NCBI GenBank assembly: GCA_015058015.1
Contig: SVDM01000001.1
Location: 372,001 to 436,000 of the forward strand
DNA: 64,000 nucleotides
Direction of reading: 5' to 3'
Source: Lachnospiraceae bacterium
Lineage (GTDB): Bacteria; Bacillota; Clostridia; Lachnospirales; Lachnospiraceae
In this document: in pieces, positions 38,231-46,055 of the stretch
How positions within the stretch are numbered: position 1 is the first letter of the stretch
Layout: every line of letters starts with the position of its first letter
Notes under the pieces: generated by a model
The model's database searches: none
What the model saw: only the letters and a program-made list of their open reading frames with translations
Told to the model about the DNA's origin: nothing
Made by a program: the position numbers and the translations under genes

Positions 38231-38269
38231 AAATCAACAAATCCGTATTTTTTACGGATTTGTTGATTT
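38231..38269. other. 17-bp perfect inverted repeat upstream of the 3642-aa gene
   Basis: AAATCAACAAATCCGTA (38231-38247) pairs perfectly with 38253-38269 around TTTTT. It has no good T-run on either side and lies between the proximal element (38220) and the middle dyad (38279). Its role is unknown; a regulator site or RNA hairpin is possible. Confidence 0.7.
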
Positions 38270-38278
38270 GATTTCTGT

Positions 38279-38299
38279 AGCCCTTTATTTTCAAGGGCT
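38279..38299. repeat. AGCCCTT-TATTTTC-AAGGGCT dyad (middle element)
   Basis: Perfect 7+7 dyad with the same TATTTTC spacer as 23828-23848. The second base pair of the stem changes from A/T to G/C on both arms, a compensated change. Confidence 0.7.
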
Positions 38300-38387
38300 C
38301 ACAGAAGGGCTACTTCTTTGCGTGTTACCAAATATGTGTTTTTGTGTACGCAAAAATGCGGAAATAGTGCTTATGAACTATGATGCC

Positions 38388-38405
38388 CATAAGTATTTCC
38401 TTATG
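38388..38405. repeat. Perfect CATAAG-TATTTC-CTTATG palindrome (distal element)
   Basis: Identical 18-bp palindrome to 3691-3708. It lies about 270 bp before the 3642-aa gene. Further down to 38540 the region holds a loose GCTCAAAA...TTTTGAGC pair and no open frame of note. Confidence 0.75.
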
Positions 38406-38540
38406 ACCTTTGTGCACAATTTGTGCAATTTTTTCTACCGAATACGTAATTGTGTCTAAATTAATTATCCGAGAGAATCGCTCAAAACCTTGCTATTACT
38501 GCATCGCAGGAGTAAAGTCGCATTTTTGAGCACAAATAAA

Positions 38541-38572
38541 GGTAACCCGTTCAAAATTTAGAACGGGTTGCC
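38541..38572 (-). terminator. Terminator of the 1526-aa surface-protein gene
   Basis: GGTAACCCGTTC and GAACGGGTTGCC pair over 12 bp with one wobble around an 8-base loop. On the minus strand TTTATTT follows. It lies about 48 bp after the stop codon. Confidence 0.8.
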
Positions 38573-38620
38573 CAGGTGAATAATTTTTCTAATGTGTTTA
38601 TCTGTTATAAATGTAGGGTT

Positions 38621-41600
38621 TTATCTTTCTTCCTTTCTGCGAATGTACATTACAGCCGCCATGCCGATAAGCATGCAAAGAATCATTGAGCTAACAACGA
38701 TTGAACCGGCAAATGTATCTCCTGTCTGTGCTGACTTAACAGGCTCATTGTTGTTAATCTCAGTATCAAGTACAGCCTCTTTTTTATCAACATTGCTGAT
38801 AACTGCTACGTACTCTGATGCATGAGTAAATGTAAGCTCTGCGAATCCGTCAGCTCCGATAAGTCCGGAATCAATGAATTCTGTTGTACCATCTTCTTTA
38901 TACCAGAAGATATTTACATACTTACCTTCGTTTTCTTTACCAAAGAAGTACTTAAGTGTTGCTTTGAATCCAAAGTCACCGTTATGTGTAAGTTCAAGCT
39001 GGATAGCTGTCTCATCATCTCCTACGAGTGAAGCTACAACGCCTACAGGAACTTTATCCTTAACTTCTTTTACTTCAAGATTAATTGCCTGAAGGTTCTC
39101 AGCAGTAATATCGTTACCGTTGATTGTCCATGAGTAATCTCCCATGTTAAGTACAACGTCGATATTCTTACCCCTAACTTCTTCAAGTACAGCTACGGGA
39201 GCAACTGTAGCCATTGAACCGTCGCTGTTGCTCATGTCAATCTCAACAAGCTGCTTTTCAGGCACAACACCTGCAGCAATTGCTTCGTCGATCTTATCCT
39301 CTACAATACTTACATCGGTAAGAGCGTCATTAATCTTAGGTACTTCAAGCTGAACCGGCTCAGTATTCTCAACAATGGGATTCTCCTTCTTGGTAACATC
39401 ACTCATGTTGTAAAGTGAGTTCTTACCTTCTTTGAATCTGTTGTATGCAACAAGAGCATAGAAGCTCTGCTCTGTAGCTATTCCGTCTGCAATACCTGCT
39501 GAAATATGCTTAAATCCACCGTTTGCTGTGGCAAATCTTGCAAGGGAATCAAGCAGTGAGATACCGTCTTTTACAAATCTTGCATCAGTTTTCGGATCAA
39601 TTCCTATAGATGTAAGAGCAACGATAACCTGTGCAATTGACTCTGCGGAATCACCCGTATACTCTGTGGAGAATCCACCGTTAGCATTCTGCATCTTAGA
39701 CAGAACTGTTACAGCTCTGTCAATAACAGCTTTTACATCAGCCTGATTCTTATAAGGAGCCAGTGCCTGAATTGCCATAGCTGTCATATCAGGATCAGCA
39801 GTAGTTCCCTGAATAGCAAAACCACCGTTAGTAAGCTCTGCACCAAGGATAGCTTTTACAAGAGCATCTCTTGTAACTGCATCATTTGTATTGGCATTTG
39901 CAGGAATCTCATAGTTTCCTGAATCTACTGCAATAAGTGCCCAGATAAGAGCATTAAGTCCCTGTGAACGGAGACGAGCCATGCTGTTTAATCCGGCTAC
40001 AAGATTATGACCTGCTACATTAGTAGGATCGAAACCTAGTGATGTTAATGCAATGATTACTCTTGCGTTCTCTGTGGGAGCGGCAGTATTTAATACTTCG
40101 CCCTCTTTAATATTCTTCTTAACATATGTTTCAACTGAACCATAGTATTTCTTAGCTAAATCTTCGTTAACGTTTCCGTTACGTGAAAGACCCATTACAG
40201 TCCACTCAGCACCGTAGATGCTTCCTGCACCGGCAGCTGTTGTTGCTGTACCTGTAAGATTCTTAGCTGTGTTTGCAAAAATCTCACCAAGCTTTTCATC
40301 ACTTACTACTACTGCCTTATCATCCGGGTTAGGATTATCCGGATTAACATCGCTTCCGCTTCCACCGTTCTCAGTAATTGTGAGTGTGTATGCAGGTGCA
40401 ATAAGAGGACAGTCGTTGAGGAGCTGATTTGATGTAAGGAAGTGTAACTTCTCCCAACCATCATATGTTTCATAATCCTCATCCATATATGTGAACCACT
40501 TAATCTCACTTACAGGATATGGTCCATCACCATAATCAGCCTCTGTATAGGCAATCTCAGTCACATAGGTGCTCATATCCATTTTACCAAATGCCACCTT
40601 ATCTCCACTGCTTGCGCATTTCATAAGGTTCCAATCGGTAACAACACCCTTTGCTGTACCTTCAGCAGTAAGCACATAGCTTCCTACCTTATCAAACTTA
40701 ACCTTAATCTGGCCATTTGCATCTGTAACACCTAGAACTGTTCCGTCAGCTGTCTTAATGGTTGCTCCCGGGATTGGCTTATCTGTCGTCTCTTCAGCAG
40801 TATAACCCATTCCAAGATGTCCCATTAGAGTAAGGGTAATCTCTTTATTGAGTCCTATCTCTCCTTCAGCCTTAATGTATGTAATCCAGTCTGAATAATA
40901 ATTTGCATCTTTGTTAACTGAAGCAGTTACATAATCTTTATCTTCTACTGTATCTGCTGTTACCCCTGTAGCAAGGCCTTTATTATTCTTAAAGAATAAA
41001 GCATTGGTTGTTTCGGTACCCCAAAGCTTCTTAACAAGACCGCCACCGCATACATATCCATCTGCAGTATTGTATTTTGCATGAGCTGCTACAAGAACTT
41101 CGTCTACAGTAATAGCACCGTCTTCGTTGATATCACTTGCAACAACTTCACGCTGTGCCATGAAGGTTCCGTCATTTGCCTTAGCAAGAACTCCCTTGTT
41201 GGATACTGTGAAGAATACAGTAATATCAGCATGTTTTTCAACCGGAGGTGTGGAAGGCTTGGGTCCTTTCTCACCGAGAACGGTTACTGTTACGGATACT
41301 TCCTGCTTAACAAGCTTCTGTAACTTCTCATTTTCAGGATGCTTTGCAGCCATATCTTTAAGCTTTGCGCTGCAAAGAAGTGAAGTAATGGTTACTTCAG
41401 TATCATATTCAGGCTTTGTAATATTAAGTGTCTCATGAGCAATTACGTTAGGATTGCTTGACTTAAAGTGATTATAGCCTGCTGTTTCGAAGCTTAAATC
41501 ACCGGGATCAAAGAAATCGTCAAGAACAATTCCTGTTCCGGGAGCCTCGTTTCTGTAATATATTACTTTTACGTTGCCATCTTTATCTTTTCCGATTTCA

Positions 41601-43201
41601 CAGAAAGGATGAAGACGAACGCCCTGTACTTTGTCTTTAGACTCGCAAAGGCTGTCATTAATTGCATTCCAGTAATTAGCTTTAGCAAGCTCCATCAGAG
41701 CGATCTCATCGTCAATTTCTGACTGAAGAGCTGACTTAATTGTCATTTCTACTTCTACAGAACCGGTAACACCGCCTCTAGTCATAGAAACTTTAAACTT
41801 AGCCTTCTTATCAACATCCGCACTTCTGTCAACATTTAACTTGTATCCGCTAACTGACAAAAGCTTATCAGTTCCCTCGTATACTACGCTAATTTCCTTG
41901 TTTTCAAAGACAAGTTCATTGTTCTCGTCTTTAAGTTTTGTATATCTGGGAAGCTGAATATCGTCAGCTACAGCATTAAGATCGAGAGGTTTGGTTGCAT
42001 CTGTAAAATTGGTAAGATTCTTATATGGCTTATAGCCTAATGCTTTCGCCTTATCATTATCTGTTAAATAGTATGTGTGAATAAGATCCTGAAGATACTC
42101 CTCTGTAATTACAGGAGCACCTGAACCTTTAACGGTTACTTCAAATTCCTTTGTATAAGAGCCGAAATCCTTTGGCTTCTCAACGTTATCATTAATGATT
42201 GTATCATTAATACCGAATGTTGCTGTAAGAGTAACCTTAGTATCTTCTGAAGGTGCAGTTACTACTGCCTTCTTGGGATCGGTAAGTCCATCATATCCTG
42301 TCTTTTCAATACTGATAACTGCCGGATTGGAAGATGTCCATACAATCTTTGACCAGGACTGTCTAGCGCTTGAAGCTGTAATCTGCGGTAAGGTAAGATC
42401 TTTAGTTATCTCATCAGCAGACTCGTTATCACCCTTAATTGTATTAAAGGTAAGGCTCTCCATCTCTTTTTTAATCTGCTCATTTACATTATCAATATCA
42501 AAGCCGACAATAACTGTCTTCTTTCCTGTCTCGACAGAATCACTTCCTGCGGAAAGCTTGAACGCACAGGATACATTCTTGGAGTTCATACCCCAAGATG
42601 AAAGAGTTCCTTTATTGTAAACGATTGTTCCGTCTTCTTTAACCCAGGATGTTTCATCCGATGAAACAAGGCTTACACTGACTCCTGTTGTGTCAACTCC
42701 ACTATAAGTCTTGATTCTGTTAAGAACAACATCATTGACATTCTTGTCTGTAGCAAAAGCGGGCTTTAAGTTATACTCTTTGTCGAATATTTCCTTAATC
42801 GCCTTAAGCCTTTTCATATCAGCGCTTTCTTCTGCTAAAACAACCTCGATAGTGTAAGGATCCGGGTCTGATGTTTTAACAGTAACTTTACCGTCTTTTG
42901 TTATGCCGCCTTTGGAAACTCTCCAGGTAAGCTCATCAAATGCCCATACCTTGTAGCTGCCATCAGCTTCCGGCTCCACGTCGGTTTCTTCATCCTCATA
43001 CGAATCATATTCCGTCAAGGTGATTGTGGCATCTGTAACAGCATTACCGTCTGCATCTTTTATATCAAATACAACGGTCTTATTGCCCGCAGCGTGAACT
43101 GTAGGAGCCAAATTGGCAGGTACTGTTCCCACAACCAGCGCCAATGCCATTACAAATGTTACAAGACGCTTAAGATTCAATTTCTCTGCGAATCTTTTCA
43201 T
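38621..43201 (-). CDS. Wall-anchored surface protein (1526 aa) with Ig-like, EF-hand/DUF4430-like and alpha/alpha-toroid domains
   Basis: Order: signal peptide (1-37, ending TVHAAG); a carboxypeptidase-regulatory-like or prealbumin-like beta module (about 40-105); bacterial Ig-like modules (to about 365; VWTSSNPAVISI); a further beta-rich region; a DUF4430-like module (about 660-810) holding a textbook EF-hand loop DINEDGAITVDE near 692-703; a GATIKTADGTVLGVTDANGQI carrier-type beta module; alpha/alpha toroid (about 980-1260; TENARVIIALTSLGFDP, DPDMTAMAIQALAPY); shared C-terminal domain (about 1280-1480; MGDYSWTINGNDIT); SAQTGD sorting signal near 1490 and RRKEER tail. It is the first gene of the array and lacks the clear N-terminal DUF4430 seen in two of its paralogues. 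Start has AGAAAGGATG upstream. Confidence 0.85.
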   Translation of the reverse strand: MKRFAEKLNLKRLVTFVMALALVVGTVPANLAPTVHAAGNKTVVFDIKDADGNAVTDATITLTEYDSYEDEETDVEPEADGSYKVWAFDELTWRVSKGGITKDGKVTVKTSDPDPYTIEVVLAEESADMKRLKAIKEIFDKEYNLKPAFATDKNVNDVVLNRIKTYSGVDTTGVSVSLVSSDETSWVKEDGTIVYNKGTLSSWGMNSKNVSCAFKLSAGSDSVETGKKTVIVGFDIDNVNEQIKKEMESLTFNTIKGDNESADEITKDLTLPQITASSARQSWSKIVWTSSNPAVISIEKTGYDGLTDPKKAVVTAPSEDTKVTLTATFGINDTIINDNVEKPKDFGSYTKEFEVTVKGSGAPVITEEYLQDLIHTYYLTDNDKAKALGYKPYKNLTNFTDATKPLDLNAVADDIQLPRYTKLKDENNELVFENKEISVVYEGTDKLLSVSGYKLNVDRSADVDKKAKFKVSMTRGGVTGSVEVEMTIKSALQSEIDDEIALMELAKANYWNAINDSLCESKDKVQGVRLHPFCEIGKDKDGNVKVIYYRNEAPGTGIVLDDFFDPGDLSFETAGYNHFKSSNPNVIAHETLNITKPEYDTEVTITSLLCSAKLKDMAAKHPENEKLQKLVKQEVSVTVTVLGEKGPKPSTPPVEKHADITVFFTVSNKGVLAKANDGTFMAQREVVASDINEDGAITVDEVLVAAHAKYNTADGYVCGGGLVKKLWGTETTNALFFKNNKGLATGVTADTVEDKDYVTASVNKDANYYSDWITYIKAEGEIGLNKEITLTLMGHLGMGYTAEETTDKPIPGATIKTADGTVLGVTDANGQIKVKFDKVGSYVLTAEGTAKGVVTDWNLMKCASSGDKVAFGKMDMSTYVTEIAYTEADYGDGPYPVSEIKWFTYMDEDYETYDGWEKLHFLTSNQLLNDCPLIAPAYTLTITENGGSGSDVNPDNPNPDDKAVVVSDEKLGEIFANTAKNLTGTATTAAGAGSIYGAEWTVMGLSRNGNVNEDLAKKYYGSVETYVKKNIKEGEVLNTAAPTENARVIIALTSLGFDPTNVAGHNLVAGLNSMARLRSQGLNALIWALIAVDSGNYEIPANANTNDAVTRDALVKAILGAELTNGGFAIQGTTADPDMTAMAIQALAPYKNQADVKAVIDRAVTVLSKMQNANGGFSTEYTGDSAESIAQVIVALTSIGIDPKTDARFVKDGISLLDSLARFATANGGFKHISAGIADGIATEQSFYALVAYNRFKEGKNSLYNMSDVTKKENPIVENTEPVQLEVPKINDALTDVSIVEDKIDEAIAAGVVPEKQLVEIDMSNSDGSMATVAPVAVLEEVRGKNIDVVLNMGDYSWTINGNDITAENLQAINLEVKEVKDKVPVGVVASLVGDDETAIQLELTHNGDFGFKATLKYFFGKENEGKYVNIFWYKEDGTTEFIDSGLIGADGFAELTFTHASEYVAVISNVDKKEAVLDTEINNNEPVKSAQTGDTFAGSIVVSSMILCMLIGMAAVMYIRRKEER

Positions 43202-43256
43202 ACTTTTTTCATCCTTTCTCTTAATAGTAAAAATAGCCTATAAAACTACCAAGTGT

Positions 43257-43302
43257 ATTTTACCACTGATTCTAACGTCACGACACTAAGTCTTTCCTTA
43301 TG
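43257..43302 (-). promoter_or_regulatory. Promoter of the 1526-aa gene with CATAAG element
   Basis: Minus strand: CATAAGGAAAGACTTA starts at 43302; extended -10 TGGTAAAAT at 43265-43257; weak -35 TGTCGT. Same layout and phase as the other three paralogues. Confidence 0.75.
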
Positions 43303-43362
43303 ACCCCCTCAGTCCCAATTTATAGGAGAATTGTACGTGACATAAAGACACTTAACAAATTA

Positions 43363-43456
43363 AACCCTATAATTTCAAGGCCTCTGTCTTTTATGGAAAG
43401 AAGTCAAAACATTCACGCTATTCTGAAATCGGCCTGCCCATAAGTAAAACCTTATG
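43363..43456. repeat. Degenerate middle dyad plus perfect CATAAG-TAAAAC-CTTATG palindrome
   Basis: AACCCTATAATTTCAAGGCCT (43363-43383) is the decayed middle dyad. The palindrome at 43439-43456 is perfect. It lies between divergent genes, about 240 bp before the surface-protein start and 139 bp before the isomerase-like gene, so it could serve either. Confidence 0.65.
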
Positions 43457-43493
43457 CCCTATTTTTTACTAATTTTAATAATTTTTAATTTGC

Positions 43494-43522
43494 TTGTTAT
43501 CTTCCCCTAACCATGCTAAAAT
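43494..43522 (+). promoter_or_regulatory. Promoter of the isomerase-like gene
   Basis: Plus strand: -35 TTGTTA (43494-43499), 17 bp, extended -10 TGCTAAAAT (43514-43522). A small CGGAC-TTAC-GTCCG hairpin (43548-43561) lies in the leader. Confidence 0.6.
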
Positions 43523-43594
43523 TCTAATTGTCGGTGATGTCAAGCAGCGGACTTACGTCCGTATAACGCGGACATTCTAATGTGAGGAAATGGA

Positions 43595-44428
43595 GTGAGT
43601 AAACAATTGAAATATTATCTTAGTACTATTGCAGATGTTGATTACGGATGGAACGAAGAAGAAGAATCAGAGATTATCCATTATGTCCACCATACAGGTC
43701 CTGTGGCAAAGGACTTCGGTTTAGGTCTTGAATTGGCTGAATTTTGTATATCCGAGAACTGTGAGAATCCGGCGCAGATTATGGAATTCTTCGAGGCGAA
43801 TGCCAAGGATTATACCAATGATTTGGTATTCCATGCGCCATATAACGAGCTTATACCCCATGCTATTGAACCCCTTGTAGCCAAGGCGGCTTATGACAGA
43901 TACAGCCAGGCTTATGACATGTGTGAAAAGTATGGATGTAGCAAGATGATAGTGCATCCAAACTTCATCCCCACCATGTATTACGAATCCTGGTTTGTTC
44001 CGAAACAAGTGGAATTCTGGACTAAGTTCTTAGAAGAACATCCGGGCAAATGTATAATTACTTTGGAAAATGTAATGGAAGATCATCCATCACTTATAAA
44101 AGATATAGTTGCGAAAGCTGACAATCCAAGGCTTCGCATGTGCCTTGATGTAGGTCATGCCAACCTTCATCCCGTCAAGCCCATGGATTGGATCAAAGAA
44201 TGTTGTGAGTACATCTCTCATATGCACATTCACAATAATAACGGTCCCGTATCCGAAGGAAACGCCAGCTTAGGAGATAAGCACCGCGCCTTGGGAGACG
44301 GAATCATGGATATGGAGGCCCTCCTCCATACAGCAGACGAGCTCTGCCCGGAAGGCCTCACTGCAGCTGTAGAAAGCTACGCCATCGAAGATTCCTGCAG
44401 CTGGCTTAAAGAACACGACTTTATATAG
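43595..44428 (+). CDS. Sugar phosphate isomerase/epimerase-like TIM-barrel protein
   Basis: The 277-residue protein matches the xylose isomerase-like / AP endonuclease 2 TIM-barrel family. Metal ligands are visible in order: TLENVMED (Glu), LDVGHANLH (Asp, His), HMHIHNNNG (His), DKHRALGDG (Asp, His) and AVESY (Glu). Members isomerise or epimerise sugars or act as metal-dependent lyases; the substrate cannot be told. The GTG start follows an AGGAAATGGA ribosome site. Its stop codon overlaps the end of the convergent DUF1667 gene by 8 bp. It stands alone on the plus strand. Confidence 0.8.
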   Translation: MSKQLKYYLSTIADVDYGWNEEEESEIIHYVHHTGPVAKDFGLGLELAEFCISENCENPAQIMEFFEANAKDYTNDLVFHAPYNELIPHAIEPLVAKAAYDRYSQAYDMCEKYGCSKMIVHPNFIPTMYYESWFVPKQVEFWTKFLEEHPGKCIITLENVMEDHPSLIKDIVAKADNPRLRMCLDVGHANLHPVKPMDWIKECCEYISHMHIHNNNGPVSEGNASLGDKHRALGDGIMDMEALLHTADELCPEGLTAAVESYAIEDSCSWLKEHDFI

Positions 44429-44789
44429 AACTTGCGATTTCTTTGGTTGCCACGATATCTACTCCTGTTCCGGCTACATCCGGCAGGATTATATCACCTA
44501 TATGAACCGGAGCTTTAACTGAGACCCCTTTAAGAGCCTTAACCACGTCGAACACCTTGGACTTAGGCACATCAGCAGCTGTCTTAACAGGCACGGCACC
44601 ACATAAGGCTCCGGTTACAACAACCGAAGAAGTCACGATTCTCGTAGGATTGGTAACTTCCTTGGCACCGTATTCCTTGCCTCTTTTGCAACCGTTGCCC
44701 GTTACATCTATTACCTTACCGTCTTCCATATCAACCTTTAATGCGCATCCCAGAGGACAGCAGATACAAGTGAGATTCTTACTTTCCAT
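44421..44789 (-). CDS. DUF1667 protein of the glycerol-3-phosphate dehydrogenase cluster
   Basis: This 122-residue protein starts with a cysteine cluster, LTCICCPLGCALKV, and has a further Cys in GNGCKRGKEYG, which could bind an iron-sulfur cluster. The later VTGALCGAVPVKTA is typical of DUF1667. The family is regularly encoded after GlpA/GlpB-like flavoproteins in Firmicutes and may be an electron-transfer partner. It follows the FAD-dependent oxidoreductase by 3 bp. The exact biochemical role is not established. Confidence 0.88.
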   Translation of the reverse strand: MESKNLTCICCPLGCALKVDMEDGKVIDVTGNGCKRGKEYGAKEVTNPTRIVTSSVVVTGALCGAVPVKTAADVPKSKVFDVVKALKGVSVKAPVHIGDIILPDVAGTGVDIVATKEIASSI

Positions 44790-44792
44790 TTC

Positions 44793-46055
44793 TTAGTCCT
44801 CCTCTATCTTAAGTGTAATATCCGTGAGATCCCCGACAGATAACAATTGTTCCCGTTTCAAAGTGACATTCTCCATCTCACCGGGAGTAAGAATACGTTT
44901 CTTCTTATGGCTTACTCTCTCGCCGTTAATGTAGAGAGATACGTAAGCATCCTTATATACGTCTCCCACGCGGAAACGAAGTACAACTTCTTCTGCCATA
45001 TTCACCGGATTAATGGTTGCTGGAACAGAGTATCTGACACCGCTTTCCGTCTTAACGGTAATGCCTTTGCCGTCGCTTCCCTTCACTTTACCCTGTACGA
45101 ACTCACAAGCCATACGGCCGGCTATACCGGCTTCTTCCGACACATAATCCACCAGGTCATGAACATGCAATACATTACCACAGGCAAATACCCCTGCTAC
45201 TGAAGTCTCAAGGCTTTCATTAACCACCGGTCCTCCCGTTACTTTATGCATCTCCACTCCCATGGATGAAGACAACTCATTCTCAGGAATAAGACCACAG
45301 GATAACAGCAAGGTATCGCATTCATAGAACTCTTCCGTTCCGGGAATTGGTCTTCTGTTCTCATCAACCTGTGCAATGGTAACCCCTGTTACACGTTCCT
45401 TTCCCTGAATATCAACTACAGTATGGGACAGTTTAAGGGGAATCCCGAAATCATCCAGACACTGTACTATATTTCTCTTTAACCCTCCGGAATAAGGCAT
45501 AAGTTCTGCAACAACCTTAACCTTTGCCCCTTCAAGGGTCATACGTCTTGCCATAATAAGGCCGATATCACCGGAGCCAAGTATTACAACCTCTCGTCCC
45601 GGAAGGAATCCTTCGATATTTACCAGACGCTGAGCAGTACCGGCAGAATAGATACCTGCAGGACGATAACCCGGAATATTAAGGGCACCTCTTGCTCTTT
45701 CTCTGCATCCCATAGCCAGGATAACTGCCCCGGCTTCAATCTCAAACAGGCCGTCTTCTCTGTTAAGGGCTGTTACCTTTCTATCTGCTGATATGTCCAT
45801 AACCATGGTATTCAGCTTGTACTCGATTCCACGGTCCATTACCTGTGTGATAAATCTGGCAGCGTACTCGGGACCAGTAAGTTCCTCGTTGAAGGTGTGA
45901 AGACCGAAACCGTTGTGAATACACTGGTTTAGGATTCCTCCCAGCTCCCTATCACGCTCTAATATCAGTATGCTCTTAGTTCCCGCATCATAAGCAGAAA
46001 CTGCAGCTGCAAGTCCGGCGGGACCGCCACCTACTATTACAATATCGTATTTCAT
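44793..46055 (-). CDS. NAD(P)/FAD-dependent oxidoreductase, GlpB-like partner of GlpA
   Basis: The 420-residue protein has an N-terminal FAD-binding Rossmann motif (YDIVIVGGGPAGLAAAVSAYDAG), a second dinucleotide motif VVILGSGDIGLIMARRM in the middle, and an ATG/CG segment typical of pyridine nucleotide-disulfide reductase-like flavoproteins. The start overlaps the glpA stop codon by 4 bp (ATGA), indicating coupling. With GlpA and the DUF1667 protein it probably forms an oxidising complex for glycerol-3-phosphate that hands electrons to an unknown acceptor. Confidence 0.85.
   Translation of the reverse strand: MKYDIVIVGGGPAGLAAAVSAYDAGTKSILILERDRELGGILNQCIHNGFGLHTFNEELTGPEYAARFITQVMDRGIEYKLNTMVMDISADRKVTALNREDGLFEIEAGAVILAMGCRERARGALNIPGYRPAGIYSAGTAQRLVNIEGFLPGREVVILGSGDIGLIMARRMTLEGAKVKVVAELMPYSGGLKRNIVQCLDDFGIPLKLSHTVVDIQGKERVTGVTIAQVDENRRPIPGTEEFYECDTLLLSCGLIPENELSSSMGVEMHKVTGGPVVNESLETSVAGVFACGNVLHVHDLVDYVSEEAGIAGRMACEFVQGKVKGSDGKGITVKTESGVRYSVPATINPVNMAEEVVLRFRVGDVYKDAYVSLYINGERVSHKKKRILTPGEMENVTLKREQLLSVGDLTDITLKIEED

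Noticed and set aside
17561..43201. Annotating the toroid proteins as terpene cyclases or prenyltransferases
   Set aside because: They are secreted and wall-anchored, and the catalytic DxDD is changed to DxDM or DxDI in all four; the repeats reflect the fold, not the activity.
3691..43456. CATAAG palindromes as a CRISPR array or insertion-sequence ends
   Set aside because: They are single, kilobases apart, without regular spacers, transposase genes or target duplications.
43439..43456. The divergent palindrome as the promoter element of the isomerase-like gene
   Set aside because: It lies about 55 bp upstream of that gene's -35 and does not share the 40-base phase to the -10 seen at the surface genes; assignment is left open.
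23669..43594. A cobalamin riboswitch in front of the four surface-protein genes
   Set aside because: No B12 box or aptamer core was found in any of the four upstream regions, and the leaders after the predicted -10 boxes (about 55-120 nt) are too short.
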